Positions 8,342-17,389 of a DNA stretch of 64,000 nucleotides are shown here, piece after piece. Numbering within the stretch: the stretch's first letter is position 1; each line of letters opens with the position of its first letter. The notes below the pieces were generated by a model. The model had not been told where the DNA came from. It was given only the letters and a program-made list of their open reading frames with translations, and made no database searches. Source of the stretch: Ruminococcus flavefaciens (lineage in GTDB: Bacteria; Bacillota; Clostridia; Oscillospirales; Ruminococcaceae); contig DFHF01000060.1 of the NCBI GenBank assembly GCA_002371825.1, positions 8,463-72,462 of the forward strand, in the 5' to 3' direction. The translations under genes and the position numbers were made by a program.

Positions 8342-11300
8342 GACCTCTGAAGCTTACACTGTCTGCCTTCGGGCCATATCCCGGTGAGACAGTCCTCGAT
8401 CTTGAAAGCCTCGGCAAAAGCGGTCTGTACCTTATTACAGGAGATACCGGCGCAGGCAAGACAACTATCTTCGACGCAGTGACCTTCGCCCTCTACGGCC
8501 GCCCCAGCGGAAAGAACCGTGAGAGCTTTATGCTGCGCTCAAAATATGCCGATAAGAATACCCCCACATTTGTGGAACTCACTTTTTCCTACAGAGACAA
8601 GGTATATACTGTCCGGAGAGGACCTGAATACGAGCGCCCCAAAAAAGTCGGAGAAGGCACCACCATCCAGCCGGCTGTGAATGAACTCACTATGCCGGAC
8701 GGGAAATTCATTTCCGGCAAAGAAAATGTTAATTCCGCTGTGATCGGCATAATCGGAATTACCGCAGATCAGTTCACTCAGATTGCTATGATCGCTCAGG
8801 GCGATTTCCTGCGGCTGCTTTATGCGGATACAAAGGAGAGAAGAAATATCCTCAGAACTATATTCTCCACCGATAACTACCGCATACTTCAGGAGAGGAT
8901 CAATTCCGATTTCAATCAGATCAGAAATCAGTGCAGTGAGGGGCAGCGAAGCCTGATCCAGTTCGCAGATCAGATCTGCTTCTCAGATGAGGATGAGCTG
9001 CTGCCGGAACTCGATAACGCAAAAGCCTCCCCGGAACTCTCCTCTGCCCTGAAAGCTCTCCTTGACAGTATCCTTGCCCGTGACAAGGCTCAGGAAAAAG
9101 TCCGTGAACTGGAGCTTGAAGAAAATGAAAAGCTGCTGAATGAGTCAAGGCTTGAACTTGACAGGTTCAGCAGGATCAAAGAACTGCTCTCCCAAAAAGA
9201 ACAGGCTGAAAATAATCTGCATCAGCTCTCTGAGAAAGCTGCGGTCCTTAAAGAAAAATCTAACAGTGCTGCTGAAAGACTTCCGGAGGCAGAAAAGCTG
9301 AAAAAGGAAATAGCCGTCTCGGAGGCAGGCCTCTCTGAATACGATGAGCTGGAGCGGCTCTCAGCCGAATGCTCTGAAAAGAATACTGAGCTGACAGGGC
9401 TCAATTCTCAGGCTGCTTCCGCAGAAAAGGAGCTTCTCTCACTGGATGAGCAGATACGGAGCCTCTCATCTGAAAGTTCAGAGCTTGAAAATGCGGAGAT
9501 ACTTCTCAGAAGCTGCGAGATGGAAAAGTCTGAGCTTGAACGGCATATCGCAGACCTGAAAAAGCTCTCCGAAGCTGCGGAGAGATGCGATAAGCTTAAA
9601 GTCAGACTTGAAGCTGAAAGGGAAAAACTCTCAGCCGCTGAGATATCCCTTCGTGAAACGGAAGAAAATAAAAATGCACTTTCCGTACAGCTGGAAGAGC
9701 TGAAAAAAGCTCAGGAAGAGCTTTCCGGGGCTGAAGCTGAAAAGGTAAGGCTCTCAGCAGAAAAAAATATTCTCACTGACCGCCTCAGTGCTCTCGGAAG
9801 CCTTGCAGCTCAGAAAAATGAACTGGCAGAAAAATGTGAGGATCTCAAAAATGCTCAGGCTGAATATCTGTCAGCTAAAAATGCTGCCTCCGCCGCAGAA
9901 GAAATATTCAGAAAGTCTGAGCAGGCATTCCTCGACGATCAGGCAGGCATCCTCGCTCAGCAGCTCTGTGAGGGCACTCCCTGCCCTGTATGCGGCTCAC
10001 TTCATCACCCCTCACCGGCTGTTCGCTCCGATAAAGCTCCGGATGAAAACAGGATAAAGGAGCTGGAAGCGATCTGGGAAGCTGCAAGAAAAACAGAGAG
10101 CGAAAAGAGCAGTATCGCAGGAAAACTCCATGCACTCGTGGAAGATATGACTGAAAGACTGAACGAGCGCTCCCGTGAGCTCCTTAACGGCGCTGACCCG
10201 GATGAGGCGGTATCCAGATGCAGGAAAGAGCTCCTGAATGTTTCTGCAGGTATCGACAAGGCTGATGATATGCTGAAAAAACGTCAGGAAAATAACAGGC
10301 GCATTTCAGAACTGAATGAAAGCATCGATTCTCTTGCGAAAAATATCGCCGGTCATTCGGAAAATATCACCGCTCTGTCTGCCGCTGTGAATAAACTCTC
10401 AGGCAGCCTTGACTCTGAAAACGAAAGCACCCGCAGTCTGCTTGAAGAAATAACCGGAACTGCCCATATCTCTGACCCTGCCGGTGCTGCCGCAGAAAAA
10501 ATGGCTGAGGCAACTGAAAAAATGAAAGCTCTGCAGGAAAATATCACCAGAGAGAAAGCCCGTTCAGAACGGCGCCGCTTTATCACAGAACAGCTTCCCG
10601 GACTGGAGGAGAAACGCTCAGAGGCTGATAAAAAACTGGCAGAACTGAAACAATATGCTGTCTCTGCTGCCACAGGTATATCCGAACTGGAAAAAAATAT
10701 AGAACGCTGCCGTGAAAAGCTCAGATATCCGGATAAAAAATCGGCTTCTGACTTTATCGATTCGCTGAGAGAAAAGGCTGATGCTATAACCAAAGCTGCC
10801 GGGGAACAGGCTGCTGCTCTGAGGAGCTGCGAGGACGAGATCAAGGCTGCCGAAGGTCAGCTTTCTCAGCTCAAAGAACAGACGAGCAGCGCTGATATCT
10901 CCGGAGAAGAAACAGAAAAAAATAAATTTGCAGCCCTCAGCTCACAAAGAGAACTGCTGGCAAAAGAAAAAGAGAAGCTCCATTCACGGATCAGTCAGAA
11001 TACAAATATCCTGTCAGCTGTGGAGAACAGGTCCAGGGAGATCGCTGCGAGCGAAAAAAGATTCCGTATGCTGAAAGCACTCAATGATACTGCGTCAGGT
11101 ACTATCACCGGCAAGGAAAAGATCATGCTGGAAACCTTTGTGCAGGCTGCCTTCTTCGACAGGATCATTGACCGTGCCAATGACAGACTCCTTGTCATGT
11201 CAGAGGGACAATATTCACTGAAACGCCGCACGGATGCCAATAATAAGGTCAATCAGGCCGGACTTGAACTGGATGTTATCGATCATGCCAACGGCTCGGT

Positions 11301-11610
11301 CAGAAATGTTCAGTCCCTTTCCGGCGGAGAATCCTTCCTTGCCTCACTGTCACTTGCCCTCGGCCTCTCAGAGGAGATACAGTCCTCGGCAGGAGGAATA
11401 AAACTCGATACCATGTTCGTGGACGAGGGCTTCGGCTCCCTTGACGAGAACAGCCTTAGACTTGCTGTACGGGCACTTTCAGGTCTGTCGGAGGGCAATA
11501 AGCTGGTGGGTATCATCTCCCATGTCTCAGAACTGAAAGAACGCATCGAAAAACAGATCGTCGTTAAACGAACCCCCTCAGGAAGCACTATCAATATCAT
11601 TACGGATTAA
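8338..11610 (+). CDS. sbcC: Exonuclease subunit SbcC (Rad50 homologue)
   Basis: 1,090 residues. The N-terminal ATPase half has Walker A GDTGAGKTT at residues 35-43. Two very long Glu/Lys/Ala-rich coiled coils flank a zinc-hook CPVC near residue 548. The C-terminal ATPase half carries the ABC signature LSGGES near 993 and Walker B TMFVDEGFGSLD near 1023. It is the SMC-like partner that holds SbcD and controls its access to DNA ends. No clear terminator hairpin follows within the 60 bases after the stop. Confidence 0.95.
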   Translation: MRPLKLTLSAFGPYPGETVLDLESLGKSGLYLITGDTGAGKTTIFDAVTFALYGRPSGKNRESFMLRSKYADKNTPTFVELTFSYRDKVYTVRRGPEYERPKKVGEGTTIQPAVNELTMPDGKFISGKENVNSAVIGIIGITADQFTQIAMIAQGDFLRLLYADTKERRNILRTIFSTDNYRILQERINSDFNQIRNQCSEGQRSLIQFADQICFSDEDELLPELDNAKASPELSSALKALLDSILARDKAQEKVRELELEENEKLLNESRLELDRFSRIKELLSQKEQAENNLHQLSEKAAVLKEKSNSAAERLPEAEKLKKEIAVSEAGLSEYDELERLSAECSEKNTELTGLNSQAASAEKELLSLDEQIRSLSSESSELENAEILLRSCEMEKSELERHIADLKKLSEAAERCDKLKVRLEAEREKLSAAEISLRETEENKNALSVQLEELKKAQEELSGAEAEKVRLSAEKNILTDRLSALGSLAAQKNELAEKCEDLKNAQAEYLSAKNAASAAEEIFRKSEQAFLDDQAGILAQQLCEGTPCPVCGSLHHPSPAVRSDKAPDENRIKELEAIWEAARKTESEKSSIAGKLHALVEDMTERLNERSRELLNGADPDEAVSRCRKELLNVSAGIDKADDMLKKRQENNRRISELNESIDSLAKNIAGHSENITALSAAVNKLSGSLDSENESTRSLLEEITGTAHISDPAGAAAEKMAEATEKMKALQENITREKARSERRRFITEQLPGLEEKRSEADKKLAELKQYAVSAATGISELEKNIERCREKLRYPDKKSASDFIDSLREKADAITKAAGEQAAALRSCEDEIKAAEGQLSQLKEQTSSADISGEETEKNKFAALSSQRELLAKEKEKLHSRISQNTNILSAVENRSREIAASEKRFRMLKALNDTASGTITGKEKIMLETFVQAAFFDRIIDRANDRLLVMSEGQYSLKRRTDANNKVNQAGLELDVIDHANGSVRNVQSLSGGESFLASLSLALGLSEEIQSSAGGIKLDTMFVDEGFGSLDENSLRLAVRALSGLSEGNKLVGIISHVSELKERIEKQIVVKRTPSGSTINIITD

Positions 11611-11648
11611 AAAAGCACAAAACATCATCTTTTTATGTTATATCATCC

Positions 11649-11677
11649 TTGTTTTTCAAAAATCCGTATGATATAAT
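11649..11677 (+). promoter_or_regulatory. Promoter of the GH43 gene
   Basis: TTGTTT (11649-11654), 17-base spacer, TATAAT (11672-11677), giving a leader of roughly 110 bases. Confidence 0.65.
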
Positions 11678-11797
11678 TAATGTGTCCTTAAATTCTTTAA
11701 TTGCAGGAAATTTGCCATAAAACCGGGCCGACATCAATTATCCTGTAAATTCAGACTTTTTCTGAATGTAATTATTATGCTTAAAGGAGGAACATCA

Positions 11798-14536
11798 ATG
11801 AATCTGAAAAAACTCATTTCTGCGGCTGCAGCCGGTATAATCGCCCTCTCAGCTATACCTGCCGCAGGAAACTCACCCTCCGAGGTTTTCGCTGCTGATA
11901 AGTCAAGGGTATCAGTCCATGACCCCTCTGTCATCAAGGACGGCAATACCTACTACGTCTTCGGCTCACATATCGATGCAGCAAGAACCTCTGATCTTCA
12001 GAACTGGAAGACATTCACCAACGGATATGCAAAAACTAATAATGTGGAGTTCGGAAATCTTTCCCAGAACCTGAAAAAAGCCTTCGCCTGGGCCGGTGAG
12101 GACCTTGGCGACTGTGAAGGCGGATTTGCTGTATGGGCTCCGGATGTTGTTTGGAATCCGGACTATATCAACTCCGACGGCTCAAAAGGTGCCTACCTTA
12201 TGTATTTCTGCACTTCTTCCACCTGGAATACCTCTGTCATTGCCTATGCTGCTTCAAAAAATATCCAGGGTCCCTATACATTTGTGGACACACTCATTTA
12301 TTCCGGATTTACCTCTAATGACACCTACGCTAAAAGCTCCACAAAAAATGTCAACCGTAAATATACCTCCACAAATATCGATGAGCTTATCAGCGCCGGA
12401 CAGGTAACATACAACAGCAGCTGGTTCGATGGTACCGGGTACAATTTCAGAGCCTTCCCAAATGCTATCGACCCTACTATATACTACGATACAAACGGTA
12501 AGATGTACATGGTTTACGGCTCATGGTCAGGGGGTATATTCACCCTTGAGATAGACAAGGCTACCGGAAAATGTATACATCCCAAGTCCGGAAATACCTC
12601 CGACGGCCGCACAGTTGACAGCTACTTCGGTACTAAACTCGCCGGCGGATACCATAAATCCGGTGAAGGCCCTTTCATAGAATATAATGCCGATACCGGA
12701 TACTACTATCTCTGGGAGACCTATGGCGGTCTGCTCTCTGACGGCGGTTACAATATGCGTGTATTCCGCTCAAAAAGCCCTACAGGCCCCTTCACTGACC
12801 CGGCTGGACGCTCTGGTATTATGAACGCTAACTCCAATCTGGACAGCACCGGCCTCAAGGTCATGGGCAATTACAAGTTCAGCTCTCTCGACAGAGCCTA
12901 TATGGCCTGCGGACATAACTCTGTGCTCCGTGACGACGACGGACAGTGGTATCTCTTCTACCATGCCAGATTCAATGACGGTACAGAGTACCATGAGGTC
13001 AGAGTCCACCAGATGTACTTCAATGAAGAGGGCTGGCCGGTAGTCGCTCCTTTTGAATACTCCGGCGATAAGATCTCCGCAGGCGGCTATGAGGAATCCG
13101 ATATCATCGGCGAATATGAATTCATAAATCACGGCAATGCTACAAACGGTACGATCATCAACAGCCAGAAGATCAATCTGAATGCAGACCATACTATCTC
13201 CGGCAGCATCTCAGGTACATGGCAGGAGGATGCCGGAAGCGCCGGTGCAGTTATAACTATCGGCGGCCAGAAGTACAGCGGATATTTCCTCGCCGCTGAA
13301 AATGAAGCCGGCACCAGGGTCATGTCCTTCACAGCCGTGGGCAGCAATAACCAGACAGTCTGGGGCGCTAAGAATACCAGGTTCACCGGCTCTGAACGCT
13401 CCGACCTTGCAGACTATACAAATATTGCTTCACAGCTGGTCATCGCTCCGGAAACTGTCTCTGGCAGCAGTGCGTCTGTGAAGCTGAGCGGAACTGAACT
13501 CATAAGCGGAGTTCCCTATTTCATTACTAATGTGAACAGCGGTCTCGCTATCGACCTTCCGGAAGGAAAACTCGATGAGGGTACAAATATCCAGCAGTGG
13601 GACTTCAATAAGCTCTGGGCTCAGCAGTGGAGAATCGTCGCCGTTGACGATAAGTGGTGCAGGATAGTTTCACTCGGCGACGAATCCAAGTGCATAGCAG
13701 TTGCTCAGAACTCCGCCGGTGACGGCATTAATGTTGAATTGCAGAAATATACCGGAACCGATAATCAGCTTTTCAGCATTGTCAGATCCGGCAGCAGCTA
13801 CGGTATAGTCTCAAAATGCTCCGGCGGCAATGGCGCTCTGGACGTATTTGAGTGGTCTAAAGACAACGGCGGAAATATCAATCAGTATGCCTACCATGAG
13901 TATGCCTGCCAGCTATGGGATATAACTCCCGTTCATCCGGCCGTACCAAGCGGAAAATATACTATCAGGAATCTCAACAGCGGCCTTTATATCAGCAGCG
14001 ATAACGGCAATATAGTTCAAGGCGATAAGAAGGTCTGGGAGATAAGCTCCTTCAGCAGCGGTACTTGTGAGATCAGTGATCCCTATGGCAGACTTATTAC
14101 TCTTGAATCAGCTTCCGGTGAGAACAGTGTCAATATGAGCCTTTCAGCACCTGTGGACGGCGGTAATTCACAGACCTTCATCCTTAACTGCAACAAGGAC
14201 GGCACCTACTCTATCCTCACTGAAAGCTCCGGCGGAAAGGCCTGCGCTGATGTTTTTGAGATAAGCAAAGAGCCCGGCGCTAATATCTCTCAGTGGGAAT
14301 TCTGGGGCGGCGACGGTCAGAAATTCATACTTGAACCTGCCTCTGATGAGGATACAGCTGTCATCGGTGATGTCAATGCCGACGGTAAGACTAATATCGC
14401 TGATCTCGTTATGCTGCAGAGCTTCATCCTCGGAAATACAGACAAGCTCTCTGACTGGAAAGCCGGCGACCTTGACGGCGATGACAGGATCTCAGGCTTC
14501 GATCTGACTCTGCTCAGACAGACTCTTCTGGAATGA
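11798..14536 (+). CDS. Secreted GH43 endo-arabinanase-like enzyme with two ricin-type modules and dockerin
   Basis: 912 residues from ATG 11798 (AGGAGG at 11785-11790). A signal peptide ends near residue 33 (FAA-DK). The GH43 five-blade propeller spans about 38-430 with the expected catalytic trio: D42 (HDPSV), D225 (AIDPT) and E290 (GEGPF). Order and spacing resemble the YxiA/AbnB-type endo-alpha-1,5-arabinanases. Residues about 432-552 look like the GH43 C-terminal beta domain. Two ricin-type (CBM13-like) modules follow (about 564-712 and 716-848) with QQW/QxW-like repeats. The dockerin is 856-912 (DVNADGKT, DLDGDDRI). It should act outside the cell on arabinan side chains of pectin, bound to a scaffoldin. 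Substrate is a family inference. It is monocistronic. Confidence 0.88.
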   Translation: MNLKKLISAAAAGIIALSAIPAAGNSPSEVFAADKSRVSVHDPSVIKDGNTYYVFGSHIDAARTSDLQNWKTFTNGYAKTNNVEFGNLSQNLKKAFAWAGEDLGDCEGGFAVWAPDVVWNPDYINSDGSKGAYLMYFCTSSTWNTSVIAYAASKNIQGPYTFVDTLIYSGFTSNDTYAKSSTKNVNRKYTSTNIDELISAGQVTYNSSWFDGTGYNFRAFPNAIDPTIYYDTNGKMYMVYGSWSGGIFTLEIDKATGKCIHPKSGNTSDGRTVDSYFGTKLAGGYHKSGEGPFIEYNADTGYYYLWETYGGLLSDGGYNMRVFRSKSPTGPFTDPAGRSGIMNANSNLDSTGLKVMGNYKFSSLDRAYMACGHNSVLRDDDGQWYLFYHARFNDGTEYHEVRVHQMYFNEEGWPVVAPFEYSGDKISAGGYEESDIIGEYEFINHGNATNGTIINSQKINLNADHTISGSISGTWQEDAGSAGAVITIGGQKYSGYFLAAENEAGTRVMSFTAVGSNNQTVWGAKNTRFTGSERSDLADYTNIASQLVIAPETVSGSSASVKLSGTELISGVPYFITNVNSGLAIDLPEGKLDEGTNIQQWDFNKLWAQQWRIVAVDDKWCRIVSLGDESKCIAVAQNSAGDGINVELQKYTGTDNQLFSIVRSGSSYGIVSKCSGGNGALDVFEWSKDNGGNINQYAYHEYACQLWDITPVHPAVPSGKYTIRNLNSGLYISSDNGNIVQGDKKVWEISSFSSGTCEISDPYGRLITLESASGENSVNMSLSAPVDGGNSQTFILNCNKDGTYSILTESSGGKACADVFEISKEPGANISQWEFWGGDGQKFILEPASDEDTAVIGDVNADGKTNIADLVMLQSFILGNTDKLSDWKAGDLDGDDRISGFDLTLLRQTLLE

Positions 14537-14589
14537 TATCCCTGAGAACAAACAGTAAAAAACGACCTTATTAATATGATCTTTATATA

Positions 14590-14631
14590 CAGGACACTGA
14601 CGTTTGATCTCAGTGCCCTGTTTTCTTTTTT
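14590..14631 (+). terminator. Intrinsic terminator of the GH43 gene
   Basis: 11-base stem with one mismatch (14590-14600 with 14610-14620) followed by TTTTCTTTTTT. Confidence 0.88.
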
Positions 14632-14640
14632 ATACTGATC

Positions 14641-14760
14641 TCTGACCGGTTCGATGAAAAGATAAACCGGTAGGCGCTCGCTGTTTTAGGGAAACGCACA
14701 CAGACGTGCTTTCGCCCTGCAAGGGTGTCTGACAGCGAACAGGGAGTGGGTAGCAGTTTG
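14641..14760 (+). other. Structured intergenic element of unknown type
   Basis: Two adjacent folded units. The first is a perfect 7-base-pair hairpin (14645-14651 with 14665-14671). The second is a 7-base-pair outer stem (14678-14684 with 14732-14738) enclosing a hairpin of about 10 pairs (GGG-AAA-GCAC at 14689-14699 with GTGC-TTT-CCC at 14706-14717). It lies after the GH43 terminator and before the next promoter, so it belongs to neither gene. No tRNA, SRP, tmRNA, RNase P or 6S features are visible. It could be a small RNA or a palindromic repeat. Confidence 0.4.
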
Positions 14761-14794
14761 GATCTTCATTGGTTTGGTCAAAGATTAATATTAT

Positions 14795-14823
14795 TTGACA
14801 CAAAAGGAAAAATGTTGTATAAT
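14795..14823 (+). promoter_or_regulatory. Consensus promoter of the phospholipase C-like gene
   Basis: TTGACA (14795-14800), 17-base spacer, TATAAT (14818-14823): a perfect match in both hexamers and spacing. Confidence 0.88.
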
Positions 14824-14854
14824 CTATGTATAAACATTCAGGGAGGTCGGATCA

Positions 14855-15913
14855 ATGTTCTTGTTCGGAAAATGGAAACTCATTACACTAAAAATGATGC
14901 AGCTCAGAAAACAGTATATGGATGCCAGAGTAAGCGAATCTATCTCTGTCCACAGGACTCTGATCTACCGCACTCTGCCTATGCTCTATAAACAAATGCC
15001 GGAAGCAGAAAATGTTTTCGGACCGTACTGCAAATTCATGGTCGATCTGGCCTGCCGTCCGGATAACGCTTCCGACTACGAAAAAGGTGTGGGCTGGCAT
15101 TACTACTCCTCCACTAATTCCTTCGGTTTTAAAATGAAAAAGACCGGCGGCTATTACAAAAACGGTGTGCACCATATCCATAACAGCGCCCGTACTATGA
15201 TGGAAGAGGACTACACCATGGCTCTGACTTTCTATAAAGCAGGCTATGTGGAAAAAGGTCTGGAACACCTTACCAGAGCGATACATATGCTGGCAGATAT
15301 GTGCTGTCTCCCCCACGCTACAGGCATGACATACTACTCCCCCAAAAAGAAGGTCCATCAGGCTTATGAGGACCTTGCAAGAGCTATGTATGCTGACGCT
15401 GTTCCTGAACAGGAAACTTCCCCTGACCTTCTTAGCTATTTCGATGACAGAAATTCCTTTGAGGCTGCTCTTAATACTATCGTTGAAACTCAGGCTGACG
15501 AAACACGGCTCCTTCTGAATGACCCTGTTAACGCTATTACTCAGAGACTTCAGAATACTGAGATCATCATCTGCGCCCTGCTTTACAGGTTCTGCTGTGA
15601 CCTCCGCCTTGAACCCGATGATGCACATTATGTGGAGAACGGGACCACATTCTTCCTCTCTCCCGACGATCCGCCATATACCGTCGATATTATCCCTGAG
15701 GGCATCAGGCTCCTCAATATCGAAGAACCGCTTACATTCTCCGTTGATGGTTCTCCCTGTCAGCTATACAGGATCGCTCACCGCCATGACGGACTCTATA
15801 CCATTTCTCCGGCATCCGACAAAAAGGGAAGATGCGTTTCGTACAGTTCACAGAAGCTGGTGAATTTCTCACCAAACAATAAAAAGATCTTATTCACTCT
15901 TAATGATACATGA
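14855..15913 (+). CDS. Zinc-dependent phospholipase C-like protein without signal peptide
   Basis: 352 residues; ATG 14855 has GGAGG 8 bases upstream. The helical N-terminal part carries the ligand pattern of zinc phospholipases C (alpha-toxin / PLC of Clostridium and Bacillus): H33, D70, H82, H144, D148, H154, H168 and E172. Spacings between D and H (12), H and D (4), D and H (6), and H and E (4) match the alpha-toxin ligands D56/H68, H126/D130/H136 and H148/E152. The toxin's N-terminal Trp ligand has no equivalent, since there is no secretion signal to expose it. Residues about 260-352 form a separate beta-rich tail of unknown type. It likely acts inside the cell or leaves by another route; hydrolysis of phospholipid or another phosphodiester is inferred only from the pattern. 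It stands alone between a perfect promoter and a strong terminator. Confidence 0.7.
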   Translation: MFLFGKWKLITLKMMQLRKQYMDARVSESISVHRTLIYRTLPMLYKQMPEAENVFGPYCKFMVDLACRPDNASDYEKGVGWHYYSSTNSFGFKMKKTGGYYKNGVHHIHNSARTMMEEDYTMALTFYKAGYVEKGLEHLTRAIHMLADMCCLPHATGMTYYSPKKKVHQAYEDLARAMYADAVPEQETSPDLLSYFDDRNSFEAALNTIVETQADETRLLLNDPVNAITQRLQNTEIIICALLYRFCCDLRLEPDDAHYVENGTTFFLSPDDPPYTVDIIPEGIRLLNIEEPLTFSVDGSPCQLYRIAHRHDGLYTISPASDKKGRCVSYSSQKLVNFSPNNKKILFTLNDT

Positions 15914-15940
15914 TACAGCTCTGAGTGCTGGTCAAAAATC

Positions 15941-15980
15941 AGCGGGTATACAGGAAAAATATCCTGTGTACCCGCTTTTT
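15941..15980 (+). terminator. Intrinsic terminator of the phospholipase C-like gene
   Basis: Stem of about 14 pairs with one mismatch (from 15942 and ending near 15975), AT-rich loop, then a run of T. Confidence 0.9.
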
Positions 15981-15987
15981 CAGTTAT

Positions 15988-16015
15988 AAAAAGCCCTGCC
16001 GTTTCCAGCAGGGCT
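15988..16015 (-). terminator. Intrinsic terminator of the first leucine-rich-repeat gene
   Basis: Perfect 8-base-pair stem (15992-15999 with 16008-16015). On the minus strand it is followed by a short T run (A run at 15988-15992). Confidence 0.8.
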
Positions 16016-16031
16016 ATTTACATTATCTAAG

Positions 16032-16865
16032 TTAAATTGCAGTATTGAATCCAAAAAAGTCACAGAAACTAACTACATAACGCTCATAGTAGTCTTCAAA
16101 AGGATACTCTGTTCTTACCTTGATATTCTGAGAACACTTATCAAAAGCTGATGTTTCGCTGTCTTCTGAGATGTCACGGTTATTTATTATTTTCTTGAGT
16201 GAAGTGCAGCTCTTGAATGCTGAATCACCTATTGTAAGCTCAGCATCATCGTTCTCAACAAAACGAACAGTCTTGAGATTATCGCAGCTTGCAAATGCGA
16301 AAGCACAAATGTTGGTTACGTCAGCAGGGATATCAATAGTCTGAATTCTGTCTGCATTGAAGAATGCGCTCAAACCGATCTCTGTGAAATGATCGTGAAG
16401 CAGAATGCTTTCGATCGAGCTTGATGCAAATGTGAAAGGAGCAATACTTGTTATCTGTACTGCCTTTCTCAAATCAAAGTTTCTGAGATTTGAATCAGGC
16501 GCATTGCGAAATGCATCAGGTGCAATACCTGTTACGTTGAAAACAGCTCCGTTTATATTGATCTTGTTATCAACTACAACTGATGACTGTGTTGAGGCAA
16601 CTCCACAGAACTGAACCTCATGCTTGTTTCTTGTGTTTGCAGTGATCTGATAGATAAGACCGCTGTTGTTCGTTACATAACAAGCAGGTCTTTCGGAAAC
16701 ACTGTAAAAACTTGCAGTCGGATTTCCGTTTGCATCATATAAAGCTGTTGCAGCAGATGCTGTAATAGCTGTTGTTGAAACATTTGCGATAGGGGTTACT
16801 GCGGGTGCAGCACACATAACAGATGCAGCTGCAGCTGCGATTATAGCTTTAACTGATTTTTTCAT
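16032..16865 (-). CDS. Secreted BspA-like leucine-rich-repeat protein (copy A)
   Basis: 277 residues. It starts MKKSVKAIIAAAAASVMCAA, a signal peptide nearly identical to that of the paralogue at 32898-33797. The body holds several LRR_5 (BspA/Treponema-type) repeats of about 23 residues with the I-x-x-x-A-F-x-x-C/N-x-x-L pattern (for example LSAFFNADRIQTIDIP and FAFASCDNLKTV). These proteins usually sit at the cell surface and mediate binding. There is no dockerin, sortase motif or transmembrane tail, so it is probably released or held non-covalently. The gene has its own promoter, a leader of about 190 bases and a terminator. Confidence 0.8.
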   Translation of the reverse strand: MKKSVKAIIAAAAASVMCAAPAVTPIANVSTTAITASAATALYDANGNPTASFYSVSERPACYVTNNSGLIYQITANTRNKHEVQFCGVASTQSSVVVDNKININGAVFNVTGIAPDAFRNAPDSNLRNFDLRKAVQITSIAPFTFASSSIESILLHDHFTEIGLSAFFNADRIQTIDIPADVTNICAFAFASCDNLKTVRFVENDDAELTIGDSAFKSCTSLKKIINNRDISEDSETSAFDKCSQNIKVRTEYPFEDYYERYVVSFCDFFGFNTAI

Positions 16866-17058
16866 TGTTTGATTCTCCTAATATTATAAATTATTATTAT
16901 GATGTTTGGCAGAACGATAAAGCTGTACAATAAAACGAACTTTTTTGCAGTGGTACCTACCGCATAATTTTTTCAAGAAAAGGCCTCCGGACAGCTTTGT
17001 GATCATCTTGGATTAAAGCTCTGAAATTACTGTGACTAAGTAGTTTATCTGTCCTACA
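16866..17058 (-). promoter_or_regulatory. Long 5' leader of LRR gene A with conserved motif
   Basis: The untranslated leader is about 190 bases. At 16981-16998, about 60 bases after the predicted start point, is the sequence AAAGCTGTCCGGAGGCCT (minus strand). The leader of the paralogue at 33906-33924 carries almost the same motif at the same distance. Nearby pairings include a 6-base stem AGCTTT/AAAGCT and a hairpin GCGGT/ACTGC (minus strand). It matches no riboswitch class I can name. The rest of the 16866-17389 gap holds the promoter, AT-rich sequence and the terminator of the giant gene. Confidence 0.5.
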
Positions 17059-17064
17059 TTCGTC

Positions 17065-17093
17065 ATTTTATCAGAAAAGTTTTGAAATGTCAA
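17065..17093 (-). promoter_or_regulatory. Promoter of LRR gene A
   Basis: Minus strand TTGACA (17093-17088), 17-base spacer, TAAAAT (17070-17065). Identical hexamers and spacing to the promoter of the paralogue. Confidence 0.85.
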
Positions 17094-17266
17094 CTATTTT
17101 TTCACCACTTTGTACGAATAAACTATTATCAAAAAAAATTGTTCAACCAAAACGGCATTTTGTCCTGTCCACATTGTTAACCTGATGCAACAAAAATCCC
17201 CCTCCAGTCATCGGCAATAGCAGACAATATTGCTGTTGTATTTTTGAGTCTGAATATATCTCATAT

Positions 17267-17305
17267 AAAATAAACAGAGCGCTCCGAACAATACGAAGCG
17301 CTCTG
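17267..17305 (-). terminator. Intrinsic terminator of the giant cohesin/dockerin gene
   Basis: Perfect 9-base-pair stem (17275-17283 with 17297-17305) followed on the minus strand by TTTATTTT (A-rich 17267-17274). It lies about 85 bases after the stop codon. Confidence 0.85.
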
Positions 17306-17389
17306 CTGTTTTGTGTTATCCTGTTGCTTTGGTCAGAATAGTATCAGCAATGTGTTGCTGTCCATTCAGCTTTTGGTTTCAGATAACCA

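Noticed and set aside
8921..11600. Several Ser/Arg-rich minus-strand frames opposite sbcC
   Set aside because: They are antisense shadows of the Glu/Lys coiled-coil coding sequence, which has intact motifs throughout.
14888..15628. 246-codon minus-strand frame opposite the phospholipase C-like gene
   Set aside because: The plus-strand frame has a perfect promoter, ribosome site, terminator and conserved ligand pattern; the antisense has none.
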